Origin: Rhodoferax sp. PAMC 29310 | Lineage (GTDB): Bacteria > Pseudomonadota > Gammaproteobacteria > Burkholderiales > Burkholderiaceae_C | DNA: 64,000 bases | Assembly (NCBI RefSeq): GCF_017948265.1 | Contig: NZ_CP072852.1 | Location: forward strand, 3,720,001-3,784,000 | Direction: 5' to 3' | Shown: piece after piece, positions 8,743-17,462 of the stretch | How positions within the stretch are numbered: position 1 is the stretch's first letter | Layout: the number at the start of each line of letters is the position of its first letter | Notes under the pieces: model-generated | Seen by the model: the letters and a program-made list of their open reading frames with translations, nothing else | Told to the model about the DNA's origin: nothing | The model's database searches: none | Position numbers and translations under genes: made by a program

Positions 8743-9686
8743 ACCTGAACATCTGGCTGGTGCTCACGCCCAATGTGCTGATGCTGGACTTCGCCGGGCC
8801 GGCCGAGGCGCTGCGCATGGCGCGCGACATGGGCGCGCCCTTCACGCTGCATCCCTGTGGGCCGCAGCCTGATATTGCGACCTCACTCGGCGTGGCCTTG
8901 GGCGGCCTGGCGCCGCTGCCTGCCACCCTGCCACCGAGCAGTCTGGTGCTGGTGGTGGGAAATAGCAATGAGGCCGCAGACTACGCCACCCCTGAGGCGA
9001 GGCAGGTGGTGAATTGGTTGCGCACCGCCCCGGTGGCCGACACGCAGCTCGCCAGCATTTGCTCAGGCGCCTTGCTGTTGGCGCAAGCCGGCTGCCTGCA
9101 GGGGCGGCGCTGCACCACCCACCACAGCCTGATTGATGCATTGAAAGCCGCCGACCCCATCGCGCAGGTGGAAACCGACCGTATCTTTGTGGACGACGGC
9201 CGGGTGCTCACCAGCGCAGGCACCACCACCGGCATTGATTTGGCGCTGCACCTTGTTGAGCAACACGCCGGGCCCGAACTAGCGGCCCGCGTTGCCCGTC
9301 GGCTGGTCATGTACCAGCGCCGCGGGCCGAACGACCCGCAAACCTCTCCGTGGCTGGCCTACCGCAACCACATGCACCCGGCGGTGCACCGCGCGCAAGA
9401 CGCGCTGGCGCGTGACCCGGCTCGTCTCTGGACGTTGCCGGATCTGGCTGAAGAGGCCTGTGTGAGTGCCCGCCACCTGAGTCGTTTGTTTGGGCAGCAC
9501 GCCGGCATTGGCGTGCTGGCGTATCAGCAGCAGTTGCGCATTGCCCGCGCTAAAGACCTGCTGGCGCTGAATCCGCCGCTGTCCGTGGAGCAAGTGGCCG
9601 AGCGTTGCGGTTTCGCCTCGGCGTGCGACTTTCGCCGCGTGTGGCAGCGCTTTGCCGAGGGGTCGCCCGGGCAGGGGCGGCGCTAA
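8739..9686 (+). CDS. GlxA-family AraC-type transcriptional regulator
   Basis: A 315-residue regulator. Residues 1-170 form a DJ-1/PfpI-like domain (NVLMLDFAGPAEALRMA, then ASICSGALLLAQAG with the Cys at the nucleophile elbow, then TSAGTTTGIDLALHLVE). Residues ~210-310 form an AraC helix-turn-helix pair (DLAEEACVSARHLSRLFGQH and VEQVAERCGFASACDFRRVW). Members sense small metabolites. It overlaps the EamA gene by ATGA, and the natural inference is control of the 6980-9686 operon or of the transporter. Confidence 0.9.
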   Translation: MNLNIWLVLTPNVLMLDFAGPAEALRMARDMGAPFTLHPCGPQPDIATSLGVALGGLAPLPATLPPSSLVLVVGNSNEAADYATPEARQVVNWLRTAPVADTQLASICSGALLLAQAGCLQGRRCTTHHSLIDALKAADPIAQVETDRIFVDDGRVLTSAGTTTGIDLALHLVEQHAGPELAARVARRLVMYQRRGPNDPQTSPWLAYRNHMHPAVHRAQDALARDPARLWTLPDLAEEACVSARHLSRLFGQHAGIGVLAYQQQLRIARAKDLLALNPPLSVEQVAERCGFASACDFRRVWQRFAEGSPGQGRR

Positions 9687-9738
9687 AGCCCGGTTATCGC
9701 ATCGCTAACCACAGACCGTCCGCCAGAGCGGAAATACA

Positions 9739-10848
9739 TCAGTGACTGTGTTTGGCGCTGAGCGGTAAGGTGAAATGCATCTGCGTACCCTGGCCCGGGC
9801 TGCTTTCTGCCCTTATGTTGCCCCCATGGGCCTCCACAATGCACCGCGAGATGTACAGGCCCAAGCCCAGTCCCCGCCGGTCATTCTTGCCAACTTGCCG
9901 GAACCGCTCGAATATGGCCTCCAACATCGCTGCGGGGATTCCTTCGCCGGTGTCGTCAACGCAAAACTCAAGCCAGTCTCCGACGCGTTCGCATTGGACG
10001 CGGATACTGCCGCCCTTGGGCGTGAACTTGATCGAATTGGTGACCAGGTTGCCGAGCACTTGCAGCATCCGATCGTGATCGAATTCAGCCAGGCAAGGTT
10101 GTTGAATCTCCCGAACCGCGAGTGACACGCCCCTTGCCGATGCGGTGATCTGAAGGGCCTCTACCGCCTCAACCACCAGAGAAGCAACGTCGCCCTGAAC
10201 CGTTTGCATGGCGAGTTTTCCGGCATCGATGCTGGCGATATCAACCAGATCGCCAATCAGGCGGTTCATGCGCGCGCCGTAGCGCTCGATACGGGTTGTT
10301 TCAAGCAACAACCCGTCGCGGTCGGTGTGTTTCTCAAGCTTTTGGGCAAGAAGCTGCGAACTCACCACAATGCCGTTCAGGAGATCGCGCAAATCATGAG
10401 AGACCATGGCCAGGAAATCGTCCCTGGTGGCAAGTGCGTCGTCGGAGCGGGCGCGCTCCGTGAGCAGGTATTGATCGGTGGCGTCGCGCTCCAGCGGCAA
10501 AAGCCGCGTCAGGATGCCGGCCCTCACCTGACGCTCGCGCCGCACGTCCTTATCGGCTGCGGCCCTTTCATCACGCAGGGTTGAGTCTTCGACCTCCCGA
10601 TCCTCAGCAATTGCAGCTTGAGTTTCCTGCGAAGTGGTGGCGTCCGCCGTGTTGTCTGCCTTTTCGCGGGCCGCGACCAGCACAGCGTCGGCGTTATCCC
10701 GGGCGTGTTCCAGGACCGCGTCAGCATCCTTTTCGGTGACTAGTCGGTTCGCAGTCATCTCCCGATCAGCCTCTGTGCGTTCCTCGCGCAGGCTGACATT
10801 GGTCTGTTCACGCTCGGTCGATTCCTGTTGAATTTTTGTTGGCAGCAT
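9739..10848 (-). CDS. Soluble hybrid-less sensor histidine kinase with long charged N-terminal coil
   Basis: A 369-residue kinase without a membrane segment. Residues 1-145 are almost entirely charged (Glu, Arg, Asp, Ala), likely a coiled coil, with no recognisable PAS or GAF domain. The H-box AMVSHDLRDLLNGIV holds the phospho-acceptor His151. NLVTNSIKF (N box), DDTGEGIP (G1) and GLGLGLYI (G2) follow, and it ends after GQGTQMHFTLPL. No response regulator is adjacent, so the partner is unknown and the signal probably comes through the coil. Convergent with the GlxA-type gene, 52 bp away. Confidence 0.88.
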   Translation of the reverse strand: MLPTKIQQESTEREQTNVSLREERTEADREMTANRLVTEKDADAVLEHARDNADAVLVAAREKADNTADATTSQETQAAIAEDREVEDSTLRDERAAADKDVRRERQVRAGILTRLLPLERDATDQYLLTERARSDDALATRDDFLAMVSHDLRDLLNGIVVSSQLLAQKLEKHTDRDGLLLETTRIERYGARMNRLIGDLVDIASIDAGKLAMQTVQGDVASLVVEAVEALQITASARGVSLAVREIQQPCLAEFDHDRMLQVLGNLVTNSIKFTPKGGSIRVQCERVGDWLEFCVDDTGEGIPAAMLEAIFERFRQVGKNDRRGLGLGLYISRCIVEAHGGNIRAESSPGQGTQMHFTLPLSAKHSH

Positions 10849-11036
10849 AGAGTGTCACTTCAGTCGGCGTTGTTAAAAAAACGGATCCGGTTCCACATTT
10901 GCCAGTCGATCGGTATCGCCGACGAAGCGATTCACCAGTGGCACTTGGCGAAGGCCAAGGACGGGTGCGACGTGAGGAAAATTATCGCAGGGTTTCGTGA
11001 AAGCATTGGCGGGCGAGATGCTTGCAAGATATCTCC

Positions 11037-11131
11037 AGCTTGGCGCCCCACCCGCCGGCCCGGTTGGCGTCATCAACAGGGCCTGCTCCACGATGGTTTG
11101 GCCACCGGGTGAATGCGGGGGTCCCGGTCAG
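11037..11131. repeat. Conserved block downstream of 5'-nucleotidase copy 1
   Basis: About 95 bp directly after the nucleotidase stop is nearly the same as 29937-30031, which directly follows nucleotidase copy 2. The shared core begins CTTGGCGCCCCACCCGCCGG. The duplicated unit therefore extends past the coding region. It may include the end of a former downstream gene or a transcript end; I cannot assign a function. Confidence 0.8.
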
Positions 11132-11132
11132 C

Positions 11133-13076
11133 CTACTTCGTCAGCTCAAACAGCGCCGAGCCATCGCCGTTGTCTTTGACCAGTTGAATGCCAGGGTGCT
11201 GGCCCACGTACTTGCCGGCGCCGCTGGCCGACAAAAACCCGAGCTTGACACCGGGTACCGGTAACAGGCGCCAGTTGCCGTCGGCGGACGGGTTCAGTGC
11301 CTTTTGCCCCGTTTGCGAAGCGAAGCTGGTCAGGTACTCAATCAACACTTCGCGGTTTTCCTCCGGCGCGTCAAAAATGACTTTGGCCGCCGTCAAGCCG
11401 GGGAAGTTGCCGCCGCCAAACGCGCGGTAGTTGTTGGTGGCCACAATGAACTTGGCGTTCAGGTCAATGGGTTGGCCGTTGAACATCAGGTTCTTGACCC
11501 GGTTGGCGGCGGGCACCGCTAGCACGCCTTTTTCGGTGTACTTGGCCGGCTCCGTCACGTCCAGCTCATAGCTCACCCCGTCAAGGGTGTCGAAGTTGTA
11601 AGACGGGAAGGCGTCGTTGATCAGGCGCTGCTCTGGCGCGCCTTTGGGGTCGATGCGGTTGAACTGCCCGGCAGACATCTCAATCCATTCCTTCAACTCC
11701 GCGCCCGTGAGCAACATGGCTTTCAAGGTGTTGGGGTAGATGTAGAGGTCGGCCACGTTCTTGATGGCCAGTGGACCGGCCGGAATGTCGGTGTAGTAAG
11801 ACCAGCCTTGGCGCCCGCCGGATTTGAATGGGGCCGCTGCGGACAGCACCGGGTACTTTTCATAGTCCGTGCCCTGCATGGCACGCTTCACGTAAGCAAT
11901 TTGGGCGTTGGATACGATTTGCACCGAGGGGTCGTCGCTGACCTGCGCAAAGTAGCTGTAAATCGGCGCGCTGCTCTCGGCCACTTGGCTGCGCACATAG
12001 GCCAAGGTTTGCGCATGCTCGTCGGCAATGGTGGCTGCGACCATGGGGTCAGCAGCGGCTAGCGACTTCTTGGCCGCGCGGTCAAAAATGGGGCGAATGC
12101 TGGACTGGCTTTGCACCACTTTCCATTGGCCGCTGCTATTGTCCAGCGTGAAGTCCACGATGCCGAGGTGGTCGCCCCAGCGTCCGGGCATCACGGCGGC
12201 CACGCCGTTGATCGTGCCCCGCGCCACGTCGGCTTTGGGGAACTCGGCAAAGGCTTTGCTGGGAAATTCGGCGTGCGAGTGGCCAAACAGAATGGCATCA
12301 ATACCTCCCACGTTGGCCAGGCCCGCCACGCCGTTCTCGGCCCGGGCACCCGCCGGAATTTTCTCGAAACCAGAGTGCGGAATGGCAATGATGAGTTGCG
12401 CGCCCTTGGCCCGCATTTCAGGCACGTACTTCTTCGCCACCTCCACCATGTCGCGGGTCACCACCTTGCCCTCCAGGTGGGCCTTGTCCCACTGCATGAT
12501 CTGCGGCGGCACAAAACCAATCACTCCGACCTTGATCGAGTGGCTGTTGCCCTGTGCGTCTTTCAACTGGCGGTCCAGCAGCACGTAAGGCGTGAACGCA
12601 TGTTTGGCGCGGGCACTGTCTTTGTCGGCGTCATCCACATACACATTGGCGCTGACGTAGGGAAAGTTGGCCCCGGCAATGCTTTGGCGCAAGAAGGGCA
12701 GGCCAAAGTTGAACTCGTGGTTGCCCAGGTTGCCGGCGTCGTAACCCAGCTGGTTCATCACCTTATAGGCGGGGTGTACCTGGCCTGCCTTCAGGGGGTG
12801 GATCTTGGCCATTACATCGCCCAACGGGGTGCCTTGCAGCAAGTCGCCGTTGTCAAACAAGAGGCTGTTGGTGGCTTCTGCCCGTGCCGCCTTGATCAGC
12901 GTGATGGCGCGGGCCAGTCCGTATTGGTCGGTCGCCTTGTCCTGGTAGTAGTCGTAGTCGAGCAGGTTCATGTGCACGTCCGTGGTCTCCAGGATGCGCA
13001 AACTCACCTCCGCCGCCTGCAGGCCCGCACTGCCAAAGGCAGCCACCAAGCCCAGCCCGATCAAAGAATGCTTCAT
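11133..13076 (-). CDS. Secreted bifunctional metallophosphatase / 5'-nucleotidase (CpdB/UshA-like), full-length copy
   Basis: A 647-residue periplasmic enzyme. The start at 13076 (SD GGAGGG) gives a signal peptide ending near LQAAE, while the longer ORF upstream has none. The metallophosphatase domain shows LETTDVHMNLLDYDYY, NGDLLQG, GNHEFNFG, HSGFEKI and FGHSHAEFP, the dinuclear metal ligands of the calcineurin-like fold. The C-terminal 5'-nucleotidase domain spans about residues 360-600 (TNNYRAFGGGNFPG near its end). The pattern, with an Asn-Leu-Leu-Asp after the metal motif, fits 2',3'-cyclic-nucleotide 2'-phosphodiesterase/3'-nucleotidase. Likely role: scavenging nucleoside and phosphate from extracellular nucleotides. 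Two decayed paralogues lie at 30030 and ~37560. Confidence 0.9.
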   Translation of the reverse strand: MKHSLIGLGLVAAFGSAGLQAAEVSLRILETTDVHMNLLDYDYYQDKATDQYGLARAITLIKAARAEATNSLLFDNGDLLQGTPLGDVMAKIHPLKAGQVHPAYKVMNQLGYDAGNLGNHEFNFGLPFLRQSIAGANFPYVSANVYVDDADKDSARAKHAFTPYVLLDRQLKDAQGNSHSIKVGVIGFVPPQIMQWDKAHLEGKVVTRDMVEVAKKYVPEMRAKGAQLIIAIPHSGFEKIPAGARAENGVAGLANVGGIDAILFGHSHAEFPSKAFAEFPKADVARGTINGVAAVMPGRWGDHLGIVDFTLDNSSGQWKVVQSQSSIRPIFDRAAKKSLAAADPMVAATIADEHAQTLAYVRSQVAESSAPIYSYFAQVSDDPSVQIVSNAQIAYVKRAMQGTDYEKYPVLSAAAPFKSGGRQGWSYYTDIPAGPLAIKNVADLYIYPNTLKAMLLTGAELKEWIEMSAGQFNRIDPKGAPEQRLINDAFPSYNFDTLDGVSYELDVTEPAKYTEKGVLAVPAANRVKNLMFNGQPIDLNAKFIVATNNYRAFGGGNFPGLTAAKVIFDAPEENREVLIEYLTSFASQTGQKALNPSADGNWRLLPVPGVKLGFLSASGAGKYVGQHPGIQLVKDNGDGSALFELTK

Positions 13077-13633
13077 TGAGAATCCCTCCGTTAAAACCCT
13101 GCATCTTAGGACCGGGGGCAGGGCAGGGGCAAGGGGATGAGAATGGCATGTGACTGCTTCGCGGGCGCAACCGGTCATAGGGCTTGGTGCGGCCACTGGC
13201 TCTTGACGACCATGTCCAGACATTGGAGCCAGTTGCCCCATTGCGGCCACAGGGCGAACCGAATTCTCAATACCAGTCGTTCGGTCTGGAAAAGCGGAAA
13301 TTGGCCTTTGGTCGGCTCCTGCGCAGCGTTACCCGACATACAGGTCACAACTGCGGAAGGCTCCAGCCGACCAGAAGCAGGTGCTCCCGGGTGGCAGCTT
13401 TCGGGCGGTAGAAAGATTTTCACCGTCGAGGTTCCATAAAGCTGTCGCTCAATCGGCGGCATCCCATCCGTATTGCTGACGCTGGCCGCGGAAAAGTTTG
13501 AGACAGGTCTGCAGCGTTTTCGGTCATTCGAGATGCGATCCCAATTTGCATTCTCAGCTTGATTGAAGCCTAGAATCGCCCAAAATGACATGCGGGTTTG
13601 TCGGCATTTTTATTAAAAGGAATAAATCAAATC
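13077..13633. other. Gene-poor stretch with no supported gene
   Basis: The first ~50 bp hold the nucleotidase SD and a sequence partly shared with the region upstream of copy 2 (gcatctt, then ggggcaggg). The rest has short ORFs on both strands without RBS or recognisable motifs. It reads like eroded DNA. Confidence 0.5.
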
Positions 13634-13711
13634 ATGAACGTAAGAATTCTTGCCATTGCATCGTTTGTCGCCGTTGTCAGTCTCTCAGGGTGCGCTCTCA
13701 CAACTGACTGA
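13634..13711 (+). pseudogene. Lipoprotein start, cut after 25 codons
   Basis: AAAGGAATAAATCAAATC precedes ATG 13634. The 25 codons encode a signal with the lipobox LSGC (VVSLSGCAL) and then stop at TGA 13709-13711. It is either the stub of a larger lipoprotein whose body was lost, as the AAA fragment begins 39 bp later, or an entericidin-like small lipoprotein. A stub seems likelier because almost nothing follows the Cys. Confidence 0.45.
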
Positions 13712-13749
13712 ATTGAACTTCAGTACAACCAGCAACAGACACGCACACC

Positions 13750-14361
13750 GTGAGCTATTCAGCGGCTGGTGCCATCGGCAACGTGTTGTCGGGCGTTGAT
13801 AAAAGCTGGGGGAATAGCTCCATCGGCGTCGTCTTCAAGCTACTGACCGAGGGCGAATTCGCCAATCCAGTCATCTGTCTCGATGAGATCGACAAGGCGT
13901 CGAATTCGACGTTAAGCAGTGGGTCTGAGCGCAACCCATTGAACGAATTATTGGCTTTGTTAGAACCCGCCACGGCCAAAGAACACAGGGACCGCTGCGC
14001 TGAAATCCGGGTAGACGCTCGTCACATCATCTGGATCGCCACAGCCAATTCACTACGCGGTTTGTCGGCGCCACTGTTGAGTCGGTTCAAGCTGATCTTG
14101 GTTGGCAAACCAGACGCTCGGTCAGCCATAACCATCGCCCTGTCTGTCACTGCTACCGCCTCTGCCGCGCTTGGCGTGCCAGTCAAACGCCTTCGAGGCG
14201 AAGTTCTTCATCTGCTGGCCACAATGACGCCGCGTGTCATGCGTCAGGTTTGGACGGCGGCGGCTGGTTGGGCTATATCAAATGGGCGTTTTGATGTGAC
14301 GATGGACGACATCTCGCGCGGGCTGGGAGTCGATGTTCCGGCGGCAGATCGATTACATTGA
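13750..14361 (+). pseudogene. AAA+ (Lon-like) ATPase, C-terminal fragment
   Basis: A 203-codon remnant starting at GTG. It retains Walker B (VICLDEIDKAS), a sensor-1 segment (IWIATAN), the arginine-finger region (APLLSRF) and the small helical lid, but has no Walker A or N-terminal domain. The first ~15 residues do not look like family sequence, so homology starts near the DKSWGNSS segment. Related proteins are Lon-like AAA ATPases. Without a P-loop it cannot hydrolyse ATP. It sits between the lipoprotein stub and the sugar locus, in a decayed zone. Confidence 0.75.
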
Positions 14362-14543
14362 GAAATCGGAAAACCTGAATGTCCTATCCGAGTCTCGGAT
14401 GGATAGTTGCGCTGTGTCTTCTTGTCAAAAAATAGAAAACCTTTCTCCCAAGTAATCCATCAAACATGCTTTGGCACTTTAATTTGTTGATACGTGGCTG
14501 GGCATTCGTGAATTGTTGTCGGTCAATCTGGGCATTGTCATGA

Positions 14544-16067
14544 CTACATGACCGCACCAACCTGCCATGGCACGAACTCATTTTGCCCATAGCCATGTTG
14601 CTCGCTCTTGCTTTTTTCCCCAGACGCGGTAACCAAAATTTGTTGAAAAATCCGCTGCCCCATTTCTTGAATCGAGACATTACCGTCGATGATTTCACCG
14701 CAATTGATGTCTATGTCTTCTGCCTGCCGTTGCCACAGCGCCGAGTTGGTAGCCAGCTTCAGCGAGGGTGACGGTGCGCAGCCATAGGCAGAGCCTCGTC
14801 CGGTGGTGAAGCAGATTATGTTGGCACCCCCAGCGACCTGACCTGTGGCGCTGACAGGGTCGTAGCCCGGTGTATCCATATAGACAAAGCCATGGACCTT
14901 GACCGACTCCGCATATTCATAAACCGCCTCGAGGTTGCTGGTGCCACCCTTAGCAACCGCGCCAAGCGATTTCTCGAGAATTGTGGTCAAGCCCCCCGCT
15001 TTGTTACCAGGCGAGGGGTTGTTATTCATTTCCCCCTCGTTAATTTTGGTGTATTGCTCCCACCACTTGATGCGTGCGATCAGTTTTTCGGCGATATCGG
15101 GGCGCACCGCACGGCGGGTTAGTAAATGTTCGGCCCCGTAAATCTCTGGTGTTTCGCTCAGGATGGCGGTGCCCCCGTGGGCCACGAGTAGGTCTACCGC
15201 TGCACCTAGAGCAGGATTCGCGCTGATGCCGGAGTAACCCTCAGAGCCGCCGCATTGCAGACCTAGGGTGATGTGAGCGGCGCTGCACGGCTCCCGCATC
15301 ACGTTATTGGCCTTTGGCAGCATCTCGTTGATCAGCGCCACGCCTTTTTCAATCGTTTTGCGAGTACCGCCGATGTCTTGAATGTTGAATACTCGGAAAC
15401 GATGGCCTTCACTCAGCGCGCTGTTCACCAGCCAGCCCTTGATCTGATTGGCCTCGCAGCCCAAGCCGATCACCACAATGGCTGCAAAGTTGGCATGCGT
15501 CGCATAGCCAGCAAGCGTGCGTTGCAGGATTTTCATCCCCAGTCCTTCCGAGTCCATTCCACAACCGGTACTGTGTGTCAAAGCCACCACTCCGTCGACG
15601 TTTGGGAAGTCTTTTAGGGCCAATGGGTTGGTGTGGCTTGAAAAATGATCGGCTATAGAACGTGCCGCCGTTGCGGAGCAGTTCACTGTGGTCAGTATGC
15701 CGATGTAGTTGCGTGTCCCCACGCGACCGTCTTCTCGTCTTATTCCAAGGAAGGTCGCTTCCTGCGGCTCGGTTGGCGGTTTTACGTCGGCGCCAACGGC
15801 ATAGTCGCGAGAAAAATCGCCTTTGTCGCAGCCCAAGTTCAAGTTGTGCGTATGCACATGCTCACCGGCAGCGATCGGCCTGCTGGCAAAGCCAATGACT
15901 TGGTTGTAGCGCCGCACCGGCTCACCGACCGCTAGCGCCCGTCTTGCGAGTTTGTGCCCCGGTGGAATCAGGCCCCGTACCGTAATTTCCTCCACTTGCG
16001 TGCCGCCAACGAGCTGGATTCGAGCGATCAGAACGTCGTCGTCGGGATGGTGGCGGATAAATGGAAT
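14544..16067 (-). CDS. UxaA-family sugar-acid dehydratase, probable ATT start
   Basis: About 507 residues, the usual length. An N-terminal SAF domain (PDDDVLIARIQLVGG to HVHTHNL) precedes the altronate/galactarate dehydratase body (GRVGTRNYIGILTTVNCSA, THSTGCGMDSEGLG, GLGCEANQI, QCGGSEGYSG, CFTTGRGSAYG). Such enzymes dehydrate aldonates to 2-keto-3-deoxy acids. Homology extends upstream to about 16067 without an ATG, GTG or TTG in frame. The first GTG (15995) would cut into the SAF domain. An ATT at 16065-16067 lies 7 nt after AGAGGTGA (16075-16082), so I place the start there. A start-codon mutation is the alternative. Fourth gene of the minus-strand set. Confidence 0.8.
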   Translation of the reverse strand: MPFIRHHPDDDVLIARIQLVGGTQVEEITVRGLIPPGHKLARRALAVGEPVRRYNQVIGFASRPIAAGEHVHTHNLNLGCDKGDFSRDYAVGADVKPPTEPQEATFLGIRREDGRVGTRNYIGILTTVNCSATAARSIADHFSSHTNPLALKDFPNVDGVVALTHSTGCGMDSEGLGMKILQRTLAGYATHANFAAIVVIGLGCEANQIKGWLVNSALSEGHRFRVFNIQDIGGTRKTIEKGVALINEMLPKANNVMREPCSAAHITLGLQCGGSEGYSGISANPALGAAVDLLVAHGGTAILSETPEIYGAEHLLTRRAVRPDIAEKLIARIKWWEQYTKINEGEMNNNPSPGNKAGGLTTILEKSLGAVAKGGTSNLEAVYEYAESVKVHGFVYMDTPGYDPVSATGQVAGGANIICFTTGRGSAYGCAPSPSLKLATNSALWQRQAEDIDINCGEIIDGNVSIQEMGQRIFQQILVTASGEKSKSEQHGYGQNEFVPWQVGAVM

Positions 16068-16158
16068 CGTGGCGTCACCTCTAGCTAGTGCGAATAAATG
16101 TTAATCAATAAAACAGCTTTGACGCTGATAGCGCCGAACTGTTTCCGAGTTGGTCGCG

Positions 16159-17313
16159 TCAGAGCCCACGAGCCGCTAGGTTGGCGAAAAACGCACGCAG
16201 TCCGAAGGTCCACGGTGTCACTCGGTCTGAGTGATTCACTTCATTGACCAGCACCCCGAGTTTCGGGCTCGCGATCTGCACCACATCACCCAAATGGTGG
16301 GTGAAACCGGTGCCGGCTTGGCCCCGGTCCTGTGTAGGCGCAAACATGGTTCCCAAGAACAACATGAACCCATCGGGGTACTGATGGTGCGCGCCCAGCG
16401 TCTGCGCGACCAAGTCCAGAGGGTCGCGGCTGATCTTCGCCATCGAACTGCTGCCATGTAACTCAAACCCGTCAACCCCTCGCACTTGCAGGCTGACGGT
16501 GCAACGGCGGACATCGTCGATGCCATAGCTTTCGTCGAACAGCCGAATAAACGGTCCGATGGCGCAAGACGCGTTGTTGTCCTTCGCCTTGCCCAGCAGC
16601 AGCGCACTGCGCCCCTCAAAGTCACGCAGATTCACGTCGTTGCCAAGGCTGGCCCCCACGACTTCGCCCCGGCTGTTCACGGCCAAGACGATCTCGGGCT
16701 CAGGGTTGTTCCAAACCGAGCCGGGATGAATGCCCACCTGCGCCCCGCTGCCCACACTAGAGAGTACCGGTGCCTTTGTGAACACCTCGGCATCAGGGCC
16801 AATTCCGACCTCCAGATATTGCGACCACATGCCTTTCTGTATCAATAACGCTTTCAGTTGAACGGCCTGCGCTGACCCTGGATTGATGGTGCTGAGATCG
16901 CCCCCTAACAACGCCACAACCTGCTGCCTGACGGTCGCCGCCTGGTCGGCGTTGCCACGTGCCTGCTCTTCGATGACCCGCTCGATGAGGCTGGCAGCAA
17001 AGGTCACGCCCGCTGCCTTGATGACCTGCAAGTCGCAGGGGGCCAGCAAGCGCAAAACCTGAGGCGCGTCCGACTGGTCTTTCACGTCTGGCATCAATTG
17101 ATCGATCGAGCCGACACGGCGCCCAGCGGCCGCACGGACCTGCGCGACCGGGTCGGGGACATCAAGCAACTCACTCATCGTCGAAAAATGTTCCGACAGA
17201 TCGTATACGCCGTCTGCACGCAAAACGATGACCGATGGCCCTGGAACTGGCCCCGGGATCCACGCGCGACCAAGCAGCGTTCCTGTTAGTCCGTCGTCAG
17301 GCAGCCATTGCAT
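16159..17313 (-). CDS. Fumarylacetoacetate hydrolase-family enzyme of sugar-acid catabolism
   Basis: A 384-residue cytoplasmic enzyme. The FAH fold shows in NNPEPEIVLAVNSRGEVVG (metal-binding Glu residues), LGNDVNLRDFEGR, LLGKAKDNNASCAIGP and GTGFTHHLGDVVQI. The N-terminal ~100 residues are the extension seen in the subfamily linked to oxidative sugar pathways. Known relatives act either as 2-keto-3-deoxy-aldonate dehydratases or as hydrolases of 2,4-diketo-3-deoxy acids; I cannot choose between them. Flanked by the lactonase (upstream) and the UxaA-type dehydratase (downstream) on the same strand. Confidence 0.82.
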   Translation of the reverse strand: MQWLPDDGLTGTLLGRAWIPGPVPGPSVIVLRADGVYDLSEHFSTMSELLDVPDPVAQVRAAAGRRVGSIDQLMPDVKDQSDAPQVLRLLAPCDLQVIKAAGVTFAASLIERVIEEQARGNADQAATVRQQVVALLGGDLSTINPGSAQAVQLKALLIQKGMWSQYLEVGIGPDAEVFTKAPVLSSVGSGAQVGIHPGSVWNNPEPEIVLAVNSRGEVVGASLGNDVNLRDFEGRSALLLGKAKDNNASCAIGPFIRLFDESYGIDDVRRCTVSLQVRGVDGFELHGSSSMAKISRDPLDLVAQTLGAHHQYPDGFMLFLGTMFAPTQDRGQAGTGFTHHLGDVVQIASPKLGVLVNEVNHSDRVTPWTFGLRAFFANLAARGL

Positions 17314-17462
17314 GGAGCGCCTCCCCGGTCAAGGTACTAGATGCCACACTCAAGGGAATGGCAAGGAAAGACTGGTTTTGGCGAGATTTCGCAAATTTCG
17401 TCAATGATCTATTTTTCATCCGTGGGTCTCCTTTTCAGTTGTCATTTGGGGAAAGTAGTAGC

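Noticed and set aside
12111-13079. 322-codon plus-strand ORF over the 5'-nucleotidase
   Set aside because: Antisense to a clear secreted enzyme; composition is typical of antisense frames.
13175-13591. 138-codon minus-strand ORF upstream of the lipoprotein stub
   Set aside because: No RBS, no conserved pattern that I recognise, and low-complexity Cys/Trp/Pro-rich composition; it resembles eroded intergenic DNA.
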